64,000 bases of DNA from Comamonadaceae bacterium (GTDB lineage: Bacteria; Pseudomonadota; Gammaproteobacteria; Burkholderiales; Burkholderiaceae_C): contig JAIYCB010000014.1 in the NCBI GenBank assembly GCA_027488215.1, positions 27,568 to 91,567 on the forward strand, in the 5' to 3' direction. The notes beneath the pieces were generated by a model that saw only the letters and a program-made list of their open reading frames with translations, was not told the DNA's origin and did not search any database. Below are positions 49,592 through 57,907 of this stretch, piece by piece; positions within the stretch are counted from its first letter, which is position 1, and the number at the start of each line of letters is the position of its first letter. The translations under genes and the position numbers were made by a program.

Positions 49592-51187
49592 TCAAGAGGT
49601 GAAAGAAGGCGTGGGCTCAGGCGCAGTTTCAATCGTGACTGCAGGGGTGGCTGCAGGAGTAGCCGTGTCGTCGGGTGTCACCTCAGGCGTCACCTCGGCC
49701 GCAGGCTTGGGTGCAGCTTCGGGCTTTGTTTCTTGCATGTTCTTGGGCATGGTCTCTGGCATTTGTGGGTTCGCGGGGGCGGGCATCTGCTCAGGCGGTG
49801 TGCCTTCGAGCTGGCCTTTCCAGAAGTACTCGCTGCGGGTGGGCGGTCTGTAGCTGTCGGTGGGCAGCGCATAGTCAGAGGGCAAGACGCGGGCCAGGCG
49901 CGGCGTCACCACAAAGAGCAGTTCGGACTTGTCGGTCTGAAAAGCCGTGCTGCGAAACAGAGGGCCCAGGATGGGCAGCTCGCCCAAAATCGGGAACGCC
50001 TTGATGGTCTGGGTGACATTGCTCTTGACCAGGCCGCCGATGGCAAAACTTTCGCCATCACGCAGTTGCACTGTGGTGGAGGCACTGCGTACCGTGATCA
50101 GGGGCAGCAAAGTGCTTTGGCCGTTCAGGCCGCGTACGGTGGCACCGAGCGGTGAGAGTTCCGAGACTTCGGGCGAGACCCGCAAATTGATCAAACCGTC
50201 TTCCAATACGGTGGGTAGAAATTTCAGCTTCACGCCAAATTCTTTTTCCACCAGCTCGATGTCGCCAGTGGCTTCACGGCTTTTGGGTACTGGAATGAAG
50301 ATTTTTCCGCCTGCCAAAAACGAACCTTCTTGCCCACTCACGGCCGTGATGGTGGGCTCGGCCAGGACTTTGACCAGGTCTTTCTTCATTTCAGCCGTCA
50401 AGGTGATGGTGCTCAGACCATTGGCCCGTGCTGCGGTCAAGGCGGTCGCACCGGAACTCAGAAAATCGGCCAGCAGGTTGACCGAAGTGCTCCCGATGGT
50501 GCGTGTCAGGTTCAGGTCTACACCCAATTCATCCAGCAATTTTTTGGAGACTTCGGCCACCTTGACTTCGAGCATGACTTGCTGCGTGCCATGCACGCGC
50601 AGCATGTTGATGACTTTCTTGTTGCCATTGAAGGCCTCGGTCAGGGCCATCAGGCGCTGCACTTTCATGCCGTCGCTCACGCGTCCGCTCAGCACGAGGG
50701 TGTCGGCCACGCTGTCCACGCGCAGGTTTTCGGCACTGGGCACGTACTCGCGCAGCTTGGCGTGCAGGCTGTCGGTGTCGGCCCCCACGCTGATGTCGCG
50801 CAAGGTGGTGCTGCCCGTGGCAGTCCAGACCAACAAGTTGGTGTGACCAGATTTTTTGCCAAGCAGGTAAATCTCACGCGGGTTAATCAGCACCACATCG
50901 GCCACATCGGGGTTGCCTACCGACAGGCGCTCGGCGTTTTCGGACAGCTGCAGCAGCATGGACTTGCCTGCCGTCAGGCGCAGGGGGGGGGCCATGACCA
51001 CAGGACCTTCGGTTTGCACTTCGGGTTTGCTGGACGATTTGGCTGCACTTTTTGGGGTGACCTTGTTGGGGCTGTTGCCAGAGAGGGCGACGACAGTCGG
51101 TGCGGGTGTGTTCGCAAGTACGGCTGGGTGCCAGAACCCCGCGATGGACAACGCGATGGAGAGTGTGATGGGGCGGATAGATGGCAT
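49592..51187 (-). CDS. rcpA: Flp pilus outer-membrane secretin RcpA/CpaC
   Basis: A 531-residue exported protein; ATG 51187 gives a signal peptide ending PAVLA. The pilus-type N-terminal domain starts LRLTAGKSMLLQLSENAERLSVGNPDVADVVLIN, a BON-like domain follows (residues about 150-205), then the secretin core: VMLEVKVAEVSKKLLDELGV, GQEGSFLAGGKIFIPVP, GVKLKFLPTVLEDGLINLRV and SFAIGGLVKSN. The last 80 residues are a Pro/Ala/Thr/Glu-rich tail. It forms the outer-membrane channel for the Flp pilus. A gap of 97 bases separates it from rcpC. Confidence 0.92.
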   Translation of the reverse strand: MPSIRPITLSIALSIAGFWHPAVLANTPAPTVVALSGNSPNKVTPKSAAKSSSKPEVQTEGPVVMAPPLRLTAGKSMLLQLSENAERLSVGNPDVADVVLINPREIYLLGKKSGHTNLLVWTATGSTTLRDISVGADTDSLHAKLREYVPSAENLRVDSVADTLVLSGRVSDGMKVQRLMALTEAFNGNKKVINMLRVHGTQQVMLEVKVAEVSKKLLDELGVDLNLTRTIGSTSVNLLADFLSSGATALTAARANGLSTITLTAEMKKDLVKVLAEPTITAVSGQEGSFLAGGKIFIPVPKSREATGDIELVEKEFGVKLKFLPTVLEDGLINLRVSPEVSELSPLGATVRGLNGQSTLLPLITVRSASTTVQLRDGESFAIGGLVKSNVTQTIKAFPILGELPILGPLFRSTAFQTDKSELLFVVTPRLARVLPSDYALPTDSYRPPTRSEYFWKGQLEGTPPEQMPAPANPQMPETMPKNMQETKPEAAPKPAAEVTPEVTPDDTATPAATPAVTIETAPEPTPSFTS

Positions 51188-51284
51188 GAGGCTCTCTTTG
51201 AAGTGGCGGTTGGACAAGTTCCGGGGGGGGCTGCTGACGGTTGAGCCCGGCGCGATGGGTGTAACGGCTCAGGTCGTTGCGAAA

Positions 51285-52142
51285 TCACTCTTGCGACAGG
51301 GACAGGCCTCGGATGACTTCGAGCCGCGCAGGCTCTGGCGAAGGTGGTACGGCGATGGGTGCAGGGGGTTCTGGTGGCACAGGCTGAACAGCACGCGGGC
51401 GCGGCGCAGGTGCAGGTCTCTTGGGGGCAACTGGTGCAACGAGTACCGTGGCTGCCTGGGGCAGCAAGTCCAATTTGCGTGCACCGGCTGTTTGCACCGA
51501 GATGTTGTCGCTGTGGCTGCGCAGCACCAGCGACAAAGTGCCCACGCTGCGGGCCAAGTCAATTTGTTCGGCCTGTTGCGGGCTGACCTGCAAGGTCACA
51601 GCGTTGACCACGCGGGGTTTGCTCTCGTTGGTGGACACGTCTTGCGCCACGGCCAGTACTTGGATGCGTTCGATCACGATTTTCGAGACCGGTTGGTTCT
51701 GGCTGTCGGGCGTATTGACCATCACGTCCACAAAATTGCCAGGTAACGCAAAACCAGCTACCCCCACGATTTCATTGACCTTGACGGTGACCGCTCGTTG
51801 ACCTGGCGCGAGCACCGATGACAAGCCGCCTTTTTCGCCGATAGGAGCAAGTTTGCTCTGCAGCAAGGGCTCACCCCGCAGCACCGGCATGTGGATGACA
51901 CGCCCCACCGCTTGATCGAGGGTGGTCAAAGGGTCTTGAATGGCTGCGGCTTTGGGCCAGGCCAAGGTTTGCAGCATGTCCGGCTGCAGCCGAGTGCCCA
52001 TTTGCAAATCGCGCTGGGCCACGATCACTTGCAAGGTGTTGGAAGCGCTTTGCTGTTGCAACCAGCTGGCCGCATAAGCGGCGGCCGCCAGGCCCAGCAC
52101 CAAAGCCAGCAGCAGCGCACCCAAGGGACGAATGTTTCTCAT
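51285..52142 (-). CDS. rcpC: Flp pilus assembly protein RcpC/CpaB
   Basis: A 285-residue protein from ATG 52142, with AAGGAC before it. One N-terminal hydrophobic segment (LGALLLALVLGLAAAAYAAS) is followed by a SAF domain (VIVAQRDLQMGTRLQPDMLQTLAWP, about residues 40-105). The CpaB core follows (VTVKVNEIVGVAGFALPGNFVDVM) and a proline-rich end. It is periplasmic and is thought to connect secretin and the inner-membrane complex. Confidence 0.9.
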   Translation of the reverse strand: MRNIRPLGALLLALVLGLAAAAYAASWLQQQSASNTLQVIVAQRDLQMGTRLQPDMLQTLAWPKAAAIQDPLTTLDQAVGRVIHMPVLRGEPLLQSKLAPIGEKGGLSSVLAPGQRAVTVKVNEIVGVAGFALPGNFVDVMVNTPDSQNQPVSKIVIERIQVLAVAQDVSTNESKPRVVNAVTLQVSPQQAEQIDLARSVGTLSLVLRSHSDNISVQTAGARKLDLLPQAATVLVAPVAPKRPAPAPRPRAVQPVPPEPPAPIAVPPSPEPARLEVIRGLSLSQE

Positions 52143-52172
52143 GGAAGGAAGTCCTTGCAAGGCTAAAAAATT

Positions 52173-52715
52173 TCACGAAAATGGCCAGAGCTTGAGCACA
52201 TGCACCGCCGTGCCCGCGCCAATTGCCAAGGCGTAGGGCATCCGCGTTGCGCCCACGGGAAAGGCTGTACGCGCAGCGCTGGGCCCGTGTTGGCGGCTCA
52301 GCCAAAGTTGCGTCAAGCCGGAGCTCAGGTTGTGCAGGGTCTGGCCCAGTTGGCCGCTGAACACGGCCCAAGCGATGGACAGCAAGCCCCCGGCCAGCAA
52401 GATGAGCAGGTTGACCCACAGCATGTCGGGGTGGCCCACAAACAGGCCCGTGGCGCCGGCCAACTTCACGTCGCCAGCGCCCACGGCTCGCAGCAGGTAA
52501 AAGACCAGAAAACCCAACAACCCCACCAAGCCCCCCGCAAGCGCAGACCCCAAACCGATGCCGTGTGGCGACAGTGACAGCCCCAAGGCGGTCAAGCTGC
52601 CCCACAACACCACGGTGTTGGGAATGCGGCGCGTTGCGGTGTCGTGCCACATGGCCGCCAAAAGCATGGCGGCCAATGCGGCCAGATGTGTCCAGTCAAA
52701 AAGGCTGAGGGGCAT
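52173..52715 (-). CDS. tadV: Prepilin peptidase TadV/CpaA
   Basis: A 180-residue A24-family aspartic peptidase with about five hydrophobic helices. The two active-site Asp residues are in MWHDTATRRIPN (about 25) and the GxGD motif LRAVGAGDVKLAGATG (about 82). Being short and lacking the N-terminal methylase part, it is the stand-alone TadV type that cuts the Flp and TadE/TadG-like pseudopilin leaders. It lies between rcpC and the flp pilin gene. Confidence 0.9.
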   Translation of the reverse strand: MPLSLFDWTHLAALAAMLLAAMWHDTATRRIPNTVVLWGSLTALGLSLSPHGIGLGSALAGGLVGLLGFLVFYLLRAVGAGDVKLAGATGLFVGHPDMLWVNLLILLAGGLLSIAWAVFSGQLGQTLHNLSSGLTQLWLSRQHGPSAARTAFPVGATRMPYALAIGAGTAVHVLKLWPFS

Positions 52716-52748
52716 GGGGTGCTTCAGGTACTGATTAATTGGGTCGCA

Positions 52749-52931
52749 TCAAGCCGCAGCACCCAGTTCAACTGCGATGTCATTGAACAAGGTGTTCAAT
52801 TGCGTTCCCAGAGCACCTGCCCCAACTGTGATCGCCAAAGCGATCAGGGATGCCAACAAGCCATATTCAATGGCGGTCGCGCCATCTTCATCGGCCCAAA
52901 ATGTCTTGAAAGCTTGAGAAAAGTTTGTCAT
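52749..52931 (-). CDS. flp: Flp type IVb pilin
   Basis: A 60-residue prepilin. The leader MTNFSQAFKTFWADEDG is followed by ATAIEYGLLASLIALAITVG, the Flp signature with Glu at position 5 and Tyr at 6 of the mature chain; TadV should cleave after the Gly. ATG 52931 follows a TGGAGT ribosome site. This is the main pilus subunit and the first gene of the minus-strand tad operon; its promoter lies in 52932-53225. Confidence 0.93.
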   Translation of the reverse strand: MTNFSQAFKTFWADEDGATAIEYGLLASLIALAITVGAGALGTQLNTLFNDIAVELGAAA

Positions 52932-53113
52932 GTGCTAACTCCAGAATAAAAAAGTTGAGGTGAACTTCAATCCCCTCAGACCGCACCACGCACCCTGGGT
53001 GCTTGTGTGCGGTGGCCTTGGGGCTTTGCAGCGGTCAGGATGTTTCCTAACCGCAAGCCCACTTTAAAAAATCAAGACGCCTTGCACAGTGCGCTACAGC
53101 ACCAAAGCACTGA

Positions 53114-53156
53114 TTTCGGTGCGAAGCAGCGAGTCCAGTGCGCCATCGCACCGAAA
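53114..53156. repeat. Perfect 10-bp inverted repeat in the flp-tadE divergent region
   Basis: TTTCGGTGCG (53114-53123) and CGCACCGAAA (53147-53156) are exact complements with 23 bases between them. They lie in the 294-base gap between flp and tadE. They could be an operator for a dimeric regulator of both tad operons or a stem-loop in the tadE leader. Nothing else is recognised in this gap. Confidence 0.55.
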
Positions 53157-53225
53157 CGCGTTGAGCGCATCTTTATCGTCGGGTTTTGCATTTGGCCCAT
53201 CCGGGCTCAATTCAGGAGATTGCTC

Positions 53226-53750
53226 ATGACAAGGTTTCGGGACCCCGTACGCCAGACCCGCAGGTGGGAAAAAATGCAGATGTATTCAAGATCTGCAGGC
53301 TCTGCCGCAGATCTCCGCTCACCCGGTCCACAAGGCAAAACAACCCATGCTCAGCAGCGTGGCTCGGCCGTGGTCGAATTCGCGCTCGTCCTGCCCATCC
53401 TGCTGGCTGTTTTGGTAGGCGGCATCGATGCGAGCTTGGCCTTGTACGACAAAGCCGTGATCACCAACGCCAGCCGCGAGGGCGCACGCGCGGGCATCGT
53501 GGCACGCAATCCGCTGCTCACCGATGCGCAAATTCGGGGGGTCGTCAACCAATACGCTCAAGGTGTGGTCAGCTTTGGCGCCCAACCAGCACAGCCCACA
53601 GTGCTCATCCAAAAGTCCAGTCTCAATGGTGATCCCACGCTGAAAGTCACGGTGAGCTACACCTTTCAAGGCATGGGTCTGGGCAGCTTGCTTCAGAGCC
53701 TGGGCAAGCCCATGGTGCTGCAAGCCAGCACAGTGATGGTTTACGAATGA
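53226..53750 (+). CDS. tadE: TadE-like minor pseudopilin
   Basis: A 174-residue protein from ATG 53226, with AGGAGA before it. The frame is open further upstream but without a site. After an N-terminal basic stretch comes the TadE signature QRGSAVVEFALVLPILLAVLVGG (about residue 48), a prepilin-like hydrophobic helix with Glu at +5, then a periplasmic domain. TadE-type pseudopilins are processed by TadV and help Flp pilus assembly. Its stop precedes the tadG-like start by 11 bases. Confidence 0.83.
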   Translation: MTRFRDPVRQTRRWEKMQMYSRSAGSAADLRSPGPQGKTTHAQQRGSAVVEFALVLPILLAVLVGGIDASLALYDKAVITNASREGARAGIVARNPLLTDAQIRGVVNQYAQGVVSFGAQPAQPTVLIQKSSLNGDPTLKVTVSYTFQGMGLGSLLQSLGKPMVLQASTVMVYE

Positions 53751-53761
53751 GGGGCACAGCG

Positions 53762-54814
53762 ATGACAAAAATCAAAAGAGTTTCCAAATCCCAAAAAGGC
53801 GCTGTCAGCGTGCTGGTGGCCCTGACTTTGCCGGTGTTGCTGGGGGCAGGGGCCTTGGCGGTGGACCTGGCTTACTTGCATGTGGTGCGCAACGAGTTGC
53901 AAAACGACGCCGACGCGGCAGCCTTGGCCGGGGCACGCAAGCTCTACACCAACGGGGCATCGGCGCTGAACTGGTCGGGTGCTGCAACCACGGCCAGCAA
54001 CGCCATCGCCCTGAACCGCGCCGCAGGCCACGCATTGGCCGAAGGCTTGGTGCAAACGGGTTACTGGGACACCACCCAGACCACCACGGGTCTGCAAGGC
54101 TTGCCTATGACGCCGGGTACCCATGACGCGCCCGCCGTGCAGGTAAGTCTGGGCAAAAGCGAGAGTCAGAACCTGGGCCCGGTGCGCACCTTTTTGGCCA
54201 GCATCTGGGGGGTGTATGCCAAACCGGTAAGGGTCACAGCTGTGGCGGGCGTGAGCAGTCCGGGAAGCGTTCAGCCCGGCGAATTGTTTCCCTTTGCCAT
54301 CTCCAAATGCATGTATGACAAGTATTGGAATATGACTGCGCAACCTCCCGCGCCGCGTGTGGATCCGCTGACAGGGCTGGTGCCTGAATTCAAAATTGGT
54401 TCGCTATACCATTACGGACCATGTGAATCCGGAGAATGGTCATCGCTGAACATTCAAGCTTCTGGCGCCAACACCATCGAGCAAATGATGACGCAGGGCA
54501 ATCCGATCAGCATGTCGGTGGGCGATTCAGCCTGGGTTCAAACGGGCGTCAAAACGAGCTTGTTCATCGATGTCAATAAATGCAGCGCAGCGGGCAATCG
54601 TCAGTGTGAATTTGTGGTGGTTCCCACACTGGAGCAGGTTGTCTCGGGCACATCGGCAACCATTGTGGGTTTTGCTTGCTTGCAGTTGCTCTCTGCCGTG
54701 GGTGGTAACCAAAAATACATCTTGGCCAAAATGAGCAATCAATGTCCTGCGCCGAATTCTGGTGGTGTGGGCCCGAATTACGGCGTCATTTCGCAGCCGA
54801 GTTTGTTCAAGTGA
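53762..54814 (+). CDS. tadG: TadG-like pilus protein
   Basis: A 350-residue protein from ATG 53762, which has GAGGGG before it; ATG 53747 overlapping the tadE stop is the alternative. The N-terminal TadG signature KSQKGAVSVLVALTLPVLLG and the following LAYLHVVRNELQNDADAAALAGARKLY are typical. The rest is a large beta-rich periplasmic part with several cysteines. TadG proteins are membrane-anchored, needed for Flp pilus function and sometimes carry von Willebrand-like domains; none is obvious here. Confidence 0.83.
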   Translation: MTKIKRVSKSQKGAVSVLVALTLPVLLGAGALAVDLAYLHVVRNELQNDADAAALAGARKLYTNGASALNWSGAATTASNAIALNRAAGHALAEGLVQTGYWDTTQTTTGLQGLPMTPGTHDAPAVQVSLGKSESQNLGPVRTFLASIWGVYAKPVRVTAVAGVSSPGSVQPGELFPFAISKCMYDKYWNMTAQPPAPRVDPLTGLVPEFKIGSLYHYGPCESGEWSSLNIQASGANTIEQMMTQGNPISMSVGDSAWVQTGVKTSLFIDVNKCSAAGNRQCEFVVVPTLEQVVSGTSATIVGFACLQLLSAVGGNQKYILAKMSNQCPAPNSGGVGPNYGVISQPSLFK

Positions 54815-54926
54815 TGTGTTGAGTCACTCCCTTGTGCGTTGCGATACAGACAAGACCTCGAAGCGCCTTCAGCATGCAGGTGTTGTGTCTCCCACAACTC
54901 AACCTAGCCATGAAAGAGAGAAATCG

Positions 54927-55781
54927 ATGAGTCCAGTTTTTGCGTTTAACAAGTGGCCTCACGCCTTGCGTGCCACATCGGCAGTGTCTGTTGCAGTGTC
55001 TGCGGCGATCATGTTGCAAGGCTGTGGCGGTGAAGGTGGCGGTGGCATATCGGCCAACAGCGGTTCTCAGGTGCAGCTCAATGCAGGAGAGTCCACGGTG
55101 GTGGCGGGCACACTGGAGAGTGTCAAATACCGATTGACTTCCATGACCTGGTCCGTTTTGCCCTTGGCGGCCAACAATCCGGTGCTGACCTTGGCCAATC
55201 AAAATTGTGCGGTGGCTGAAAAAAGTGACATGCTGACGCCCACTGCAGGCACCATCAGCTCACCGGCGGGCTCTGGCGGCAGCACTTGGGGATGCAATTT
55301 GGTGATTTCAGCCGAACCCAAAATGATGACCACGGATGCCGATTACGAATTGGTGCTTTCGGGTACCAATGAGACAGGGCAGAGGGTGACTTACACGCGG
55401 GCTTTGCGTGTGCAACCTAACCCAGACATCAGCATCCAAGCTCCGGTTGTGGCTTATTTGAAAGGCATGTCCATTCAGCCCGTGGCAAGCGTCTGCAAAC
55501 CCGGCGCGCCGCTTTCATTGCAAGCACAAGGCATTGACATCAGCGACCCTGTTTTCAATTACCGCTGGCGTGTCATCCAGGGGCCTGACGTTGTGCTTGC
55601 GGGTGCCGATAAGCCACAGGTTGGATTGATCTTGCCTCAGGTGAGTGTATCGACGATCATGGTGATTCAGCTCGAAGCCAGTACCACGGCCATCACACCC
55701 GAAAATACAGCGGTGTACATGACTCAGGCCGTGGTTCATGTCGACCCTTCTTTGCCATTTTTGGGTTGCAGTTCTTATTAA
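54927..55781 (+). CDS. Lipoprotein of unknown function following tadG
   Basis: A 284-residue protein from ATG 54927 with an export signal and lipobox LQGC, followed by a Gly-rich spacer. The mature part contains Ig-like strands; for instance the stretch ISDPVFNYRWRVIQGP resembles PKD/Ig-type folds. I cannot assign a family. It lies 112 bases behind tadG on the same strand and may be a surface partner of the pilus. Its base composition is somewhat lower in GC than the tad genes. Confidence 0.68.
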   Translation: MSPVFAFNKWPHALRATSAVSVAVSAAIMLQGCGGEGGGGISANSGSQVQLNAGESTVVAGTLESVKYRLTSMTWSVLPLAANNPVLTLANQNCAVAEKSDMLTPTAGTISSPAGSGGSTWGCNLVISAEPKMMTTDADYELVLSGTNETGQRVTYTRALRVQPNPDISIQAPVVAYLKGMSIQPVASVCKPGAPLSLQAQGIDISDPVFNYRWRVIQGPDVVLAGADKPQVGLILPQVSVSTIMVIQLEASTTAITPENTAVYMTQAVVHVDPSLPFLGCSSY

Positions 55782-55906
55782 AAGAAAAATTGAGAAAGGC
55801 TGTGGTCAACAAGAGCAAAAGCCCTTGCTGACCCCTGTGTCCATGCGTGGCATGATTGCCATGCAGGTCATGAAGGAGAAATCTTCACATGTTTATGTGT
55901 TGCGCA

Positions 55907-56647
55907 TCAGGCGTGCACTTGGTGGTGTACCCCGTCTTCGTGCGGGTAAATTTCAAGTACCTGTGCCTCCCGCAAAGGGGTCACGCCTGATGTACCAGGT
56001 ATCAGGGCCGATGCATCGCTGCTCCAGCCCACATGGCTCGGTCCTGAATTCCAATTCAGGGGTACACCGCGTTGCACGGCGAACAAGCGTTCAGGCTGAT
56101 CATGGAACATCACACCCACGGCCAATGGCCCCGACAGCAGACCCAGTGCACGTTGCAAGGTTTGTGCCGGTTGGCCCTGGTGGATGGCGTCGATCAGGTG
56201 GGCAACGACCTCAGTGTCGCTCTGGCCTTTGAAGCTGTAACCACGGTCCTGCAAGACTTGCCGCAAAGCTTGCTGGTTGTGCAAACTGCCGCGGTGCACC
56301 ACGGCCACATGCACCGGGCTGTTGAGGGTGGCTTTGGGGCCCTGGCTGATGTGGGGCAGCACTTGTGGCATGAGCCTGCTGCCCATCAGCGCCAACTTGC
56401 CTGAGTAGGCCAAGCCAGCGCGACCTTGCAAACGTTGCAAGGCATCGTCAACATCTTCCGCTTGCCAATCAGACACCCCGATCGCCCAACGCTGCCGGTG
56501 CAGACCCAGGGGCAGGTCTGTGTGGTCTGGTTTGCCATAAACCGCCAGTCCACAGGTGTTGTGGTCGGCGTGCGCCAATTTTTTCAATCCTCGAACCAGT
56601 CGGGGAACGACGTTGCTGGTGGCCACCAGGCCTGTGATTGCACTCAT
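55907..56647 (-). CDS. Stand-alone class II glutamine amidotransferase-like protein lacking the catalytic residues
   Basis: A 246-residue protein that follows the glutaminase half of GlmS in length and order: an N-terminal strand, GLKKLAHADHNTCGLAVYG (compare GLRRLEYRGYDSAGLAV), VHVAVVHRGSLHNQQALRQVL, and YSFKGQSDTEVVAHLIDAI (compare SETDTEVIAHL). The catalytic Cys after the initiator Met is replaced (MSAITG for MCGIVG), the HTRWATHG segment is lost, and the oxyanion HNG is HRG. It therefore should not hydrolyse glutamine. It lies 17 bases downstream of the HlyD-like gene, last in the type I secretion operon. Confidence 0.78.
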   Translation of the reverse strand: MSAITGLVATSNVVPRLVRGLKKLAHADHNTCGLAVYGKPDHTDLPLGLHRQRWAIGVSDWQAEDVDDALQRLQGRAGLAYSGKLALMGSRLMPQVLPHISQGPKATLNSPVHVAVVHRGSLHNQQALRQVLQDRGYSFKGQSDTEVVAHLIDAIHQGQPAQTLQRALGLLSGPLAVGVMFHDQPERLFAVQRGVPLNWNSGPSHVGWSSDASALIPGTSGVTPLREAQVLEIYPHEDGVHHQVHA

Positions 56648-56663
56648 GTGCTGGGTTCCTTTT

Positions 56664-57890
56664 TCAACGTTCGCGCAAGGCTTGCGTCATCGATTGCAAA
56701 GGCCGGAGCAAATACTCCAGCACGGTCTTTTGGCCGGTCTTGATTTCTACCGTGGCGGTCATGCCTGGCGTGGCGTTCATGTGCATCCCATGCCGATCCA
56801 GGCGTTGGTCGATGATGCGCACCAAAATGCGGTAGTAACCTTCCTCCAGGTCGACGGGCGCATTGCCGGGTTTTCTGGGCTTGTTTTCATCACGCAGGGT
56901 GTCGGGGCTGATGTGGTCCAGCACCGCCTGCAGGCCACCATATTTGTTGAAGTCATAGGCACTCAACTTGACCACGGCGGGTTGGTTCACTTTGAGGAAA
57001 GCCACTTCAGAGGGTTTGACATAAGCCTCTACCACCATGTCATCTTTCACCGGCACGATCTCCAAAATGGTTTGACCGCTCTGGATCACGGCGCCCAGTG
57101 TTGTTTGTTGCACGTTTTTCACAATCCCGTCCATGGGCGCCCGAATCACGGTTTTCTTGAACGCATCTTCACGGGCCAGGGTGTTTTCTCGGGTTTGAGA
57201 CAACTCGGCTTCCACGCGTACCCATTCATTGCTGGCATCGGTCAGGTAACGGTTGCGCCGCTCGGCCATTTGAGATTGCATGTCGGCGTATTGGCGTTTG
57301 AGCCGCAGCATCTCGACTTCGGACATCACGCCTTGTTCGACCAATGGCGTGATCAGGTTCAGTTCTTTTTTGAGCTCTGCCAAAGACTGCTCCATGGCGT
57401 TCATCTGTTCGTCGAGTGCTCGTTTGCGTGCAAGGTAGGCCTGGGTTTCGCGCTGTACCACCGAAGGCTGGTTGAGGACATTTTTCGGAAATTGAATGGC
57501 CGTGCCATAAGCCTCGGCCCGCAGACGAGCGGCCTGGGCCGATAAGGTGATCCATTTTTCGCGCGCTTCACGAAACACTGGGCCTGCGCGTGCATCGTCG
57601 ATGCGCAGCAAGACCTGGTCTTTGACCACGGCATCACCTTCGCGCACCAGCAACTCGGCCAGTACCCCAGAGTCCAGGCTCTGGATCACTTGCTCGCGGC
57701 TGGAGGGAATCACTTTGCCTGTGCCCCGGGTGATTTCGTCAAGATCGAAGGTGGCAGCCCACATCAAAGCCGCCACCAAAACGAGGCCCATGATTCGGAC
57801 CAGGTTGCGGCTGGTGCGGCGTTCGTCGTCTTCGATGCTCGATTGAGAGGGGGGGGTGGATGGCTTGGTTTTTTTTTGGATGGTGGACAT
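56664..57890 (-). CDS. HlyD-family type I secretion membrane-fusion protein
   Basis: A 408-residue adaptor from ATG 57890 with AGGAGT before it. One transmembrane segment (RIMGLVLVAALMWAATFDLDEI) is followed by a lipoyl/biotinyl half-motif (SGVLAELLVREGDAVVKDQVLLRID), a long coiled-coil hairpin (about residues 115-265) and the second half (TVIRAPMDGIVKNVQQTTLGA). A beta-barrel then leads to the RTX-type C-terminus (PGMTATVEIKTGQKTVLEYLLRP). It bridges the ABC exporter and TolC. The best match is the LapC/AggB-like group that serves large repeat adhesins. Confidence 0.9.
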   Translation of the reverse strand: MSTIQKKTKPSTPPSQSSIEDDERRTSRNLVRIMGLVLVAALMWAATFDLDEITRGTGKVIPSSREQVIQSLDSGVLAELLVREGDAVVKDQVLLRIDDARAGPVFREAREKWITLSAQAARLRAEAYGTAIQFPKNVLNQPSVVQRETQAYLARKRALDEQMNAMEQSLAELKKELNLITPLVEQGVMSEVEMLRLKRQYADMQSQMAERRNRYLTDASNEWVRVEAELSQTRENTLAREDAFKKTVIRAPMDGIVKNVQQTTLGAVIQSGQTILEIVPVKDDMVVEAYVKPSEVAFLKVNQPAVVKLSAYDFNKYGGLQAVLDHISPDTLRDENKPRKPGNAPVDLEEGYYRILVRIIDQRLDRHGMHMNATPGMTATVEIKTGQKTVLEYLLRPLQSMTQALRER

Positions 57891-57907
57891 CTTGACTCCT
57901 GAAGTCT

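Noticed and set aside
53007..53225. N-terminal extension of the tadE-like gene
   Set aside because: The frame is open but lacks a ribosome site; ATG 53226 has AGGAGA and gives a normal TadE length.
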